From the NCBI GenBank assembly GCA_002315385.1, contig DCHZ01000035.1, forward strand, positions 1 to 23,438: a stretch of DNA of 23,438 nucleotides. The letters run 5' to 3'. This DNA is from Firmicutes bacterium UBA1739. GTDB taxonomy: Bacteria; Bacillota; Clostridia; Peptostreptococcales; Anaerovoracaceae. The position numbers and the translations under genes were made by a program. The notes under the pieces were generated by a model. The model was not told the DNA's origin, did no database searches, and saw only the letters and a program-made list of their open reading frames with translations. Shown here one piece after another: positions 7,527-14,261 of the stretch (position 1 is the first letter of the stretch; each line of letters begins with the position of its first letter).

Positions 7527-7602
7527 TTTTTCTCCTTTTTTATTTTATACTCGCCAGATTTTCAGACTGCTGAATACAAGTACCGCAGGTAAGCGGAAAA
7601 CA

Positions 7603-7619
7603 ATTCCGGAGACCGGAAT
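7603..7619 (-). other. Hairpin in the hisF-hisIE spacer
   Basis: A perfect 7-bp stem, ATTCCGG/CCGGAAT, with a 3-base loop. It lies in the longest spacer of an otherwise tightly packed operon. The same two arms recur in the purH-purD spacer. No T run follows, so it is not a classic terminator. Confidence 0.5.
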
Positions 7620-7646
7620 CAATCCCGCATTCAACAGTTTATAAGT

Positions 7647-8405
7647 TTATATTCTGACATTTATACCCTTCGATTTTAATTCGGTTTTTAAATCCGAAAT
7701 CGACACTTCCCCGAAATGGAAGATAGATGCGGCAAGACCTGCGTCAATGTCGGGAATCTCATTGAACAGAACGGTAAAGTCATTTATGCACCCGGCACCG
7801 CCGGAAGCAATTACCGGGACACTGACCAGCTCATTCACGGCCTTCAGCATTTCAAGGTCGAAACCTTTTTTCACTCCGTCGGTATCTATGCTGTTTACAA
7901 CAATTTCTCCCGCTCCGCTCTCTTCACCTTTTTTTATCCATTCAAGGGCATCCATTCCGGTATTTTCACGTCCGCCTTTGGCAAATACGCAGAAATGACC
8001 GTCCACTCTTTTGACATCCACGGAAAGAACAACGCACTGGTCTCCGTATTTCTGAGCAGCGGCAGCAATTAAATCCGGATTTTTTATTGCACCGGAATTA
8101 ACGGAAACTTTATCCGCACCGCATTTCAGAACCCTGTCAAAATCATCAAGAGTGTTTATTCCGCCTCCGACAGTCAACGGAATGAAAATTTTTGATGCGA
8201 CTTCCTTTAATATGTCGGTAAACAGGGCTCGTCCTTCGTAAGATGCCGTAATATCATAAAACACCAGCTCGTCGGCACCGTTTTTGCTGTAAAAATCAGC
8301 CAGTTTTACCGGAGAAGATACATCTGCAAGACCCAGAAAATTTACACCTTTTACTACTCTGCCGTTCTTTACATCAAGACATGGAATTATTCGCTTGGTA
8401 ATCAT
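7647..8405 (-). CDS. hisF: Imidazole glycerol phosphate synthase, cyclase subunit HisF
   Basis: The cyclase half of the HisF-HisH complex. It combines ammonia delivered by HisH with PRFAR to give imidazole glycerol phosphate and AICAR. 252 residues, a complete (beta/alpha)8 barrel. Catalytic Asp11 (PCLDVKNGR) and Asp130 (VLSVDVKRV) are both present, as are the phosphate-binding loops VGGGINT and IASGGAG. Two-fold barrel symmetry is visible as paired DVK and GG motifs. AAAGGAG precedes the ATG and the gene lies 13 bases after hisH. hisA, which normally sits between hisH and hisF, is not here. Confidence 0.96.
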   Translation of the reverse strand: MITKRIIPCLDVKNGRVVKGVNFLGLADVSSPVKLADFYSKNGADELVFYDITASYEGRALFTDILKEVASKIFIPLTVGGGINTLDDFDRVLKCGADKVSVNSGAIKNPDLIAAAAQKYGDQCVVLSVDVKRVDGHFCVFAKGGRENTGMDALEWIKKGEESGAGEIVVNSIDTDGVKKGFDLEMLKAVNELVSVPVIASGGAGCINDFTVLFNEIPDIDAGLAASIFHFGEVSISDLKTELKSKGINVRI

Positions 8406-8418
8406 ATAATGCTCCTTT

Positions 8419-9036
8419 CTATAGCTCGCAGAAAGCTCTGAGTATATTCATGCCGACTTCACCGCTTTTTTCGGGATGAAACTGAACCCCGAAAACATTT
8501 CCGGAAGACACGGCCGCAGTAAGCTCTTTTCCGTATTCAGTTGAAGCAATGAGAGAATCATCACATTCCGAACCGTAAAACGAATGTACGAAGTATACAT
8601 AATCATTTTCTTTAATTTTACTGAATATAGGACTGATTTCACGTCCTTTCGGAAAATGAAGCGCATTCCAGCCAATATGCGGAATTTTATAATTTGCCGG
8701 AATTTCCGGTGCAATAGGTCTGACGGAACCCCTGATGAGACCGAGCCCCCGATGCTCTCCGTATTCATAGCTTTTTTCAAAAAGAAGCTGCATACCGAGA
8801 CATATACCCAGGAGAGGTTTTCCGGCCCGGGCCTGCTCACAAACCAGCTCTCCCAGGCCTGAATCCTTCAGCTTCTGAGCGGCATCTGCAAAAGCACCCA
8901 CACCGGGTAGAATTATTTTATTGCTGTTTTTAATTATTTCGGGATCGGAAGTCAGAACAGCATCTGCTCCGATATATTTAAAAGAACTGTAGAGGGAAAA
9001 AATATTTCCGACACCGTAGTCTATAATTGCTATCAT
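8419..9036 (-). CDS. hisH: Imidazole glycerol phosphate synthase, glutaminase subunit HisH
   Basis: A class I glutamine amidotransferase that hydrolyses glutamine and channels ammonia to HisF. 205 residues. The triad is visible: Cys79 in LLGICLGMQLL, His187 and Glu189 in GVQFHPEKSG. The oxyanion-strand PGVGAF is present. The start MIAIIDYGVGN is typical, with AGGAG before the ATG. Its intact triad contrasts with the degenerate glutaminase domain of PurF in this window. Confidence 0.96.
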   Translation of the reverse strand: MIAIIDYGVGNIFSLYSSFKYIGADAVLTSDPEIIKNSNKIILPGVGAFADAAQKLKDSGLGELVCEQARAGKPLLGICLGMQLLFEKSYEYGEHRGLGLIRGSVRPIAPEIPANYKIPHIGWNALHFPKGREISPIFSKIKENDYVYFVHSFYGSECDDSLIASTEYGKELTAAVSSGNVFGVQFHPEKSGEVGMNILRAFCEL

Positions 9037-9081
9037 TTTTTTCTCCTGTGAAGATATTAAAAAGGTTGATTTGAGCAGTAA

Positions 9082-9669
9082 CTATAAAAGACCTTTGGAA
9101 GACGGGACTTCATCAGCAAAGGCTGTATTGATTTTAACGGCTTTGGCCATGGCCCGGCCGAAAGCTTTGAATACGGCTTCAATAATATGATGGGTGTTTT
9201 TGCCAGTAAACTGATGGAAATGCAGCGTGATATTTGCATTTCTTACAAAACCCAGCAGAAATTCCTCCACCAGCTCTGTGTCAAAATCACCGACTTTTGA
9301 ATTCGGAATCTCAACATCGAAACCCAGACAGTCTCTGCCGGAAATATCCACTGCACACAGCATCAGCACTTCGTCCATGGGCAAAATGATTTCTCCGTAA
9401 CGTTCTATTCCTTTTTTATCGCCCAGACATTCCGCAAAAGCTTTTCCGAGGCAGATGCCGATGTCTTCCGCAGAGTGATGATAATCGACATTGATATCAC
9501 CGTCACATACCAGTTCCAGGTCGAAATGACCGTGTTTGGCAAAAAGGGTCAGCATATGGTCTAAAAACCCGCATTTTGTATCAATGGCTGATTTACCCGA
9601 GCCGTCGATATTTAATATCAGATTAATAGCGGTCTCGTTAGTAGTGCGGTTTATTGAGAATTTACGCAT
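9082..9669 (-). CDS. hisB: Imidazoleglycerol-phosphate dehydratase HisB
   Basis: Dehydrates imidazole glycerol phosphate to imidazole acetol phosphate using a di-manganese centre. 195 residues, the monofunctional form without the N-terminal phosphatase found in E. coli HisB. Metal-binding His/Glu motifs are visible in two similar halves: GFLDHML, DYHHSAEDIGICLG, FHQFTGKNTHHIIEAVFKAFGRA. It overlaps hisC by 8 bases. Since no phosphatase domain is fused, histidinol-phosphatase must be encoded elsewhere, probably as a PHP-type HisJ/HisK, which is common in Firmicutes. Confidence 0.96.
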   Translation of the reverse strand: MRKFSINRTTNETAINLILNIDGSGKSAIDTKCGFLDHMLTLFAKHGHFDLELVCDGDINVDYHHSAEDIGICLGKAFAECLGDKKGIERYGEIILPMDEVLMLCAVDISGRDCLGFDVEIPNSKVGDFDTELVEEFLLGFVRNANITLHFHQFTGKNTHHIIEAVFKAFGRAMAKAVKINTAFADEVPSSKGLL

Positions 9670-10747
9670 TATTATTACCTTCGCTTTCTTCTAAAATATC
9701 TTTGACCTGTTGAATAAAGCTGTTCATCTGTGCCCGGGTGCCTATGGTAACTCTGTTGAACTGACGGATATTCTCATCGGAAAAATGTCTTATTAGAATT
9801 TTCCGTTCCTTTAATTTCAGATATAGCTCTTCTCCGTCTATTCTGTCATGTCTGATGAAAATAAAGTTTGCTTTTGAAGGAACCACATAAAAACCGATTT
9901 TTCTTAGTTCTTCTATCGTAAACTCACGGGTTTTTGCAATTTCCTTACATCTGTCAACATAATAGTCATTTTCATCGATGGCCGCACATGCGGCGGACTG
10001 AGTAAGCCGATTGATGTTGTAGGGATTGGTGGAATACTGTATTGTGTGCAGATCTTCAATAAGCTGTACATCTCCTACGGCAAAGCCCAGCCTTGCGCCG
10101 GCCATACTTCTGGATTTTGAGAAGGTCTGGACAACCAGAAGGTTCGGGTACTTTTTAATCAAAGGAACAACACTTTCTGTTCCGAAATCCACATAGGCTT
10201 CATCTATGACTACCAGATTATCCGGATTTGTCGAAACAATGGTTTCTATTTTTTCGAATGATAAAGTCTGGCCCGAAGGGGGATTTGGATTTGCGATAAT
10301 AATGTTTCTGCCGGCATTGCAGTAATCGATAAAATTAATGCCGAAGTCTTTTTTCAGAGGGACCTGTAAGCTTCTGACTTCATGAAGCTGGGCATAAACT
10401 TTGTAGAACCCGTAACTGATTTCGGGAAACATTATCTCTTTCTCGCTGCCGCAGAATATCATGAAGATAAAATTCAGGATATCATCGGAGCCGTTGGAAA
10501 GAAAAAGATTGTCCGGATTTACATCATAAAGTGCGGCAAGCTTCTGTTTCAGAAATGTACTTTCAGGATCGGAGTACAGTCTCAAATTGAAAATCTCATT
10601 TTCGGAAATGGCCTTCATAACGCCGGGAGAGGGCGGATACGGAGATTCATTTGTATTGAGCTTGATAAAGCTTTCCATGTTCTGAGGCTGTTCGCCGGGC
10701 ACATATTTTTCGATGTTCTGATATTTGCTGATTAAAAATTTACTCAT
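9662..10747 (-). CDS. hisC: Histidinol-phosphate aminotransferase HisC
   Basis: A PLP-dependent class II (fold type I) aminotransferase that converts imidazole acetol phosphate and glutamate to histidinol phosphate. 361 residues. Seen: KLNTNESPYPPSP near the N-terminus, LSNGSDDIL (PLP phosphate loop), IIANPNPPSGQ, VIDEAYVDF with Asp182 and Tyr185 contacting PLP, the Schiff-base Lys211 in TFSKSRSMAGARLG, and Arg in the C-terminal VTIGTRAQM stretch that binds substrate. Its start overlaps the hisD stop by 4 bases and its stop overlaps hisB by 8, so translation is probably coupled. Confidence 0.95.
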   Translation of the reverse strand: MSKFLISKYQNIEKYVPGEQPQNMESFIKLNTNESPYPPSPGVMKAISENEIFNLRLYSDPESTFLKQKLAALYDVNPDNLFLSNGSDDILNFIFMIFCGSEKEIMFPEISYGFYKVYAQLHEVRSLQVPLKKDFGINFIDYCNAGRNIIIANPNPPSGQTLSFEKIETIVSTNPDNLVVIDEAYVDFGTESVVPLIKKYPNLLVVQTFSKSRSMAGARLGFAVGDVQLIEDLHTIQYSTNPYNINRLTQSAACAAIDENDYYVDRCKEIAKTREFTIEELRKIGFYVVPSKANFIFIRHDRIDGEELYLKLKERKILIRHFSDENIRQFNRVTIGTRAQMNSFIQQVKDILEESEGNNNA

Positions 10748-12027
10748 ATTGTATCCTCTTCAAAACGAATCTGAACACTCCGGCCGTGAGCTGTCAGTCC
10801 TTCCTTTCCGGCAAAATATGCGATTCTGTCAGCGGATTTTGAGAGTGCTTCTTTAGTGTAATATGTAAACTGGGATTTTTTTATAAAATCATCTACCGAA
10901 AGGGGACTGGAGAATCTTGCGGTCCCGCTTGTGGGCAATGTATGATTGGCGCCGGAAAAATAGTCGCCGAGAGCTTCGGGACAATAGCGTCCCATAAATA
11001 TCGAACCCGCATGCTTTACTTTATCAAGATAGTCGAAAGGGTTATCCATGCATAATTCCAGATGCTCCGGAGCCAGTTTATTCGAGATTTCCACGGCCTG
11101 AATAAGATTATCTGCTATGATAATCCTGCCGTTTGCTCTGATGGATGCTTCGGCAATCTCTTTTCTGGGAAGCAGAGGTATCTGTTTTTCAAGCTCCCTG
11201 TCGACGCTTTCCGCCAGAGCCGGACTGTCCGTTATCAGAACAGCACTTGCCATTTTGTCATGCTCTGCCTGCGAAAGCAGATCCGCAGCCAGAAATGCGG
11301 GATTGCTCAAGCTGTCCGCGATAATCAGTATTTCGCTGGGACCGGCAATCATATCGATGGACACTTTGCCGTATACCTGTTTTTTCGCTTCCGCAACAAA
11401 AGCATTGCCGGGACCCACAATTTTATCGACCTTGGGAACCGTTTCTGTTCCGTATGCCAGAGCGGCTATCGCCTGGGCACCGCCGACTTTAAAAATCCTG
11501 TCAACTCCGGCAATTTTTGCGGCTGCAAGAATTACGGGATTAATTTTTCCGCTGCTGTCCGGCGGCGTGGTAATGACTATTTCTTCAACTCCGGCGATTT
11601 TTGCAGGAATACTGTCCATAAGAACAGTAGAAGGATAGGCGGCGGTTCCGCCGGGAACATAGAGTCCGGCCTTTTCAACCGGCATGATTTTCTGTCCCAT
11701 TACAATTCCGTCATTTTTTGTCATAACGAAGCTGCTGCGAACCTGCTTTTCATGGAACTCCCGGATGTTAGAAGCCGCTTCCTCGAGAATCGATACAAAT
11801 TCAGGCTCCACAAGCCGGAAAGCTTCATCAAATTCTTCTTTTGAGACTTCAAGACTATTAAGCTCCGCTCCGTCAAATTTCTTTTCATAGGCTTTTAAAG
11901 CGGAATCTTTATTAACTTTTACATCTTCTATGATGGCAGATACAATTTCTTCTACATTGTATCCGGATTCCGGCCTTGCGAATATTTCCGAATCCGCAAC
12001 TTCACCGTATTTATAAATATTAATCAT
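10744..12027 (-). CDS. hisD: Histidinol dehydrogenase HisD
   Basis: A zinc- and NAD-dependent enzyme for the last two histidine steps, histidinol to histidinal to histidine. 427 residues. Seen: VPGGTAAYPS, VGPGNAFVAEAKKQVYG and IDMIAGPSEILI (NAD and substrate region), the LLSQAEHD motif with zinc ligands, the catalytic Glu-His in KLAPEHLELC, and the C-terminal SGANHTLPTSGTAR. It overlaps both neighbours by 4 bases (ATGA junctions). Confidence 0.96.
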   Translation of the reverse strand: MINIYKYGEVADSEIFARPESGYNVEEIVSAIIEDVKVNKDSALKAYEKKFDGAELNSLEVSKEEFDEAFRLVEPEFVSILEEAASNIREFHEKQVRSSFVMTKNDGIVMGQKIMPVEKAGLYVPGGTAAYPSTVLMDSIPAKIAGVEEIVITTPPDSSGKINPVILAAAKIAGVDRIFKVGGAQAIAALAYGTETVPKVDKIVGPGNAFVAEAKKQVYGKVSIDMIAGPSEILIIADSLSNPAFLAADLLSQAEHDKMASAVLITDSPALAESVDRELEKQIPLLPRKEIAEASIRANGRIIIADNLIQAVEISNKLAPEHLELCMDNPFDYLDKVKHAGSIFMGRYCPEALGDYFSGANHTLPTSGTARFSSPLSVDDFIKKSQFTYYTKEALSKSADRIAYFAGKEGLTAHGRSVQIRFEEDTI

Positions 12028-12653
12028 TTCTGTGCCTCCAACTGAGCAGAGAGTCCGTTTTTAACAGCCTCTATTTCTTTAGTTTTGAATTTGAAGCTGG
12101 CTTTATTTGCAATCAGTCTTGCACTGATGCCGACTATTGTTTCGAAAGGAACGAGATTATTTGCCTTCAGAGTGTTTCCGCTTTCCACAATATCCACAAT
12201 AACGTCGGACATGTCGAGAATAGGAGCAAGCTCTATGGAGCCGTTGAGTTTGATGATATCAATATCACGGCATTTTTTTGAATAATAATCCCGGGCAATA
12301 TTAGGGAATTTTGTTGCAACCCGGAGTGTTTTTTCCGTATCGTCCCGGAAGTCCTTTTTGGAAGCCACCGCCATTCTGCAGATTCCGAGATTCAAATCCA
12401 GAAGCTCGTATACATCAGGAGAATATTCCAGCAGAATATCTTTTCCGGCCACACCTATATCTGCGGCACCCCGTTCAACGTAAATAGGAACATCCGATGG
12501 TTTTGCCCAGAAGTATCTGATACCCAGCTCTTCGTTTTCAAAAATAAGATTTCTGTTGACTTCTTTGATGGAGGGGCATTCAAAACCGGATTTTTCAAAA
12601 ATATCATAAACCTTTTCACCGAGTCTTCCCTTTGGAAGTGCTATATTAATCAT
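12024..12653 (-). CDS. hisG: ATP phosphoribosyltransferase catalytic subunit, short form (HisGs)
   Basis: The first and committed step: ATP plus PRPP gives phosphoribosyl-ATP. 209 residues from the ATG at 12653 (INIALPKGRLG); this is the short form, without the C-terminal histidine-binding domain, and it needs HisZ. A TTG three codons upstream (12662) could also start the frame, but the ATG matches homologues. Visible motifs: ALPKGRLG, GAADIGVAGKDIL, and the PRPP-binding DVIVDIVESGNTLKANNL. It overlaps the end of hisZ, consistent with tight coupling of the two subunits. Feedback inhibition by histidine would come through HisZ. Confidence 0.95.
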   Translation of the reverse strand: MINIALPKGRLGEKVYDIFEKSGFECPSIKEVNRNLIFENEELGIRYFWAKPSDVPIYVERGAADIGVAGKDILLEYSPDVYELLDLNLGICRMAVASKKDFRDDTEKTLRVATKFPNIARDYYSKKCRDIDIIKLNGSIELAPILDMSDVIVDIVESGNTLKANNLVPFETIVGISARLIANKASFKFKTKEIEAVKNGLSAQLEAQK

Positions 12654-13773
12654 TGTTTTCAATTATCTCAAACCCCCTGTCCCTGAATTTCAGAAGCTGT
12701 CTGTATTTTATGTTTTCCGGTATGGCTTTTTCCGCCAGCACGCAGGCACCGGTGTCGGTAAGCATCTTTATTGCCTTTGACATTGCTGCGGGATCTGAAT
12801 TTTCGTCATAGAGAATTACTGTATCTATATCATACTTTCTGTCCCGGGCCTGAAGCCTTTCAAGCAGATCAAGATATACCGCAAAGCCGATGGCACCGCA
12901 GTGTCTTCCCATTTTATACATCAGATTGTCGTACCGGCCTCCGGAAAGCACACTTGAAGGAATGCCGTTGATATAGCCTTTGAATACAACGCCGCTGTAG
13001 TAATTCATATCATTTACAATAGAAAAATCAATATTTATTTTATCCTGAAGACCTTCTGACTGAAGTACCGCACAGAGATTTCTAAGCTCGAAAATTGCGG
13101 GACTGCTGTCTTCATCGGCAAACACTTCGGAAAGAGGAGTAAGAACATCTTCAATCTTGCCGTAAATGTTAATCAGTGACGAAATTTTATAAAAAGTTTC
13201 TTCCGGAACATCATATTGCGAAAGAAGAGATTTTATGTCATGAAGATTTTTTTCTCCCAGATAGTGAATAACCTGAGCTTTGACATCTTCGCTGATATTG
13301 CATCTGTCAAGAACGGATGAAATCAGTCCCATATGGGACAGATCCATGACAAAATCCGGGCAGATAGTCTGCAGACTTTTGGCTGCCAGCATAACCACTT
13401 CACACACCTTGTAATTATCGATATCGCCGATGCATTCAAGACCTGTCTGCATTATTTCGCTGAAAGAATGGGTGCTGCCGGATACTCTGTATACGCTTTC
13501 GTTATAATAAACTCTTTGCGTCGCGTCGGATGAACCCTGTGAATTCTTTATTATTGAGAGAGTTACATCCGGCTTTAATGCCATAAGCCTGCCGTTAGTG
13601 TCGTTAAAGGTGATGATGCTGTCGGATACAAGAAAATCCTTGTTTCTGACATACAAATCATATTCCTCGAATTTACTCATCTTAAACTGAGTATATCCGT
13701 ATTTCTGGTACAGAGAGCGCAGCTGGAATATTGCATTTTCGCCTCTTTTTAATACTTTTTCATTTAATTGCAT
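12646..13773 (-). CDS. hisZ: ATP phosphoribosyltransferase regulatory subunit HisZ
   Basis: A paralogue of the histidyl-tRNA synthetase catalytic domain that has no aminoacylation role. It forms an octamer with short HisG and provides histidine feedback. 375 residues. The class II synthetase-like core is visible: MALKPDVTLSI, the motif-2-like RVYYNESVYRV, and SGGRYDNLMYKMG followed by IGFAVYLD. The C-terminal anticodon-binding domain of true HisRS is replaced by a short alpha/beta end (about 310-375). It is the first gene of the operon. AGCGAGGT lies about 10 bases before the ATG. Confidence 0.93.
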   Translation of the reverse strand: MQLNEKVLKRGENAIFQLRSLYQKYGYTQFKMSKFEEYDLYVRNKDFLVSDSIITFNDTNGRLMALKPDVTLSIIKNSQGSSDATQRVYYNESVYRVSGSTHSFSEIMQTGLECIGDIDNYKVCEVVMLAAKSLQTICPDFVMDLSHMGLISSVLDRCNISEDVKAQVIHYLGEKNLHDIKSLLSQYDVPEETFYKISSLINIYGKIEDVLTPLSEVFADEDSSPAIFELRNLCAVLQSEGLQDKINIDFSIVNDMNYYSGVVFKGYINGIPSSVLSGGRYDNLMYKMGRHCGAIGFAVYLDLLERLQARDRKYDIDTVILYDENSDPAAMSKAIKMLTDTGACVLAEKAIPENIKYRQLLKFRDRGFEIIENND

Positions 13774-13818
13774 GTATATAAACCTCGCTTATTTAATCGT
13801 TTTGCCGTAAGAGTATTA

Positions 13819-13924
13819 TCTCTGAGGAATAGCATTAACATTATACCATATACAATATTTTTATAGTATATGAAATAATGATTTATTTCGGGTCGCCGCA
13901 GATTGAAGCGGCAAGCCTCAGAGA
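13819..13924 (-). promoter_or_regulatory. Candidate structured leader RNA of the his operon
   Basis: A perfect 9-bp pair, TCTCTGAGG with CCTCAGAGA (13924-13916 and 13827-13819 on the - strand), would close an 88-base loop. That loop contains a GCCGC/GCGGC hairpin (13912-13895) and the CATATAC/GTATATG palindrome. It can form only in transcripts from P1. I recognise no known riboswitch class. The function is inference. Confidence 0.4.
13840..13872 (-). promoter_or_regulatory. Candidate proximal his promoter (P2) with a palindromic operator
   Basis: Read on the - strand: an extended -10, TGG-TATAAT (13848-13840), directly preceded by a palindrome, CATATAC and GTATATG (13872-13866 and 13853-13847), that covers the usual -35 zone. 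There is no good -35, as expected for an extended -10 promoter. The leader would be about 60 bases. The palindrome looks like a repressor or activator site; the protein is unknown. Confidence 0.6.
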
Positions 13925-13940
13925 ACACTTTGACTTTATT

Positions 13941-13969
13941 ACTTTACCACAATAAAGCGATAAAGTCAA
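13941..13969 (-). promoter_or_regulatory. Candidate distal his promoter (P1)
   Basis: Read on the - strand: -35 TTGACT (13969-13964), a 17-base spacer, -10 TAAAGT (13946-13941). A perfect 10-bp inverted repeat, TTGACTTTAT/ATAAAGTCAA (13930-13939 and 13960-13969), places one arm on the -35 and the other at the expected start point, like an operator. The leader would be about 160 bases and carry the nested structure at 13819-13924. Confidence 0.55.
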
Positions 13970-13999
13970 GGGCAATATCAGTGAAATTTCGGTCAACAT

Positions 14000-14110
14000 G
14001 TTACTATTCACAGTCATTTAGTTCAAATGGTAAATGATTGGTCTGTGATTCGAATCTGATTGGTACAATACTAAATTTATTATTGTTTCTCAACGGCTGT
14101 GAATAGTAAC
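14000..14110. repeat. MITE-like element with perfect 14-bp inverted ends
   Basis: GTTACTATTCACAG (14000-14013) and its exact complement CTGTGAATAGTAAC (14097-14110) bracket 83 A/T-rich bases with no coding frame. Size and shape fit a miniature inverted-repeat element. I see no convincing target-site duplication at the flanks. It sits between the pur terminator and the distal his promoter, so it interrupts neither unit. Confidence 0.55.
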
Positions 14111-14155
14111 TTTAACTAAAGGTTCTATGTCAGATCCCGGGATAGAACAGAATAA

Positions 14156-14242
14156 CGAAAAACAAAAAATACCCGGCAAGAGCAACGACTTTCGTAATCA
14201 GAACAAGGTTCCGAAGCTTCAGAGCCGTTTCATCGCCGGGCT
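14156..14242 (-). terminator. Terminator of the pur operon, branched form
   Basis: On the - strand, CCCGGC (14240-14235) pairs with GCCGGG (14177-14172) and is followed by a T-rich tract (ATTTTTTGTTTTT). The roughly 57-base interior folds into at least two smaller hairpins, around CTGAAGCTTCGG and ACGA-AAG-TCGT. The site lies 20 bases past the purD stop. The outer stem and T tract are clear; the long interior is unusual for an intrinsic terminator. Confidence 0.7.
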
Positions 14243-14261
14243 ATACTTTTAATATTCAGTA

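Larger units (their letters stand above)
13774..14261. other. Regulatory intergenic region between purD and hisZ
   Basis: 488 bases with no credible gene. From right to left it holds the pur operon terminator (14156-14242), a GTTCTAT/ATAGAAC hairpin (14122-14148), an element with perfect 14-bp inverted ends (14000-14110), a first his promoter with an inverted repeat (13930-13969), a nested leader structure (13819-13924), and a second promoter with a palindrome (13840-13872). I found no T-box signature (AGGGTGGNACCGCG-like) and no leader peptide with histidine codons. Confidence 0.7.

Noticed and set aside
11062..11844. 260-codon + strand frame opposite hisD
   Set aside because: Antisense shadow of a clearly conserved gene; no ribosome binding site, and Cys/Phe-rich nonsense composition.
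13774..13970. T-box or histidine leader-peptide attenuator upstream of hisZ
   Set aside because: No T-box core sequence, no run of His codons, and no terminator hairpin with a T tract in the leader.
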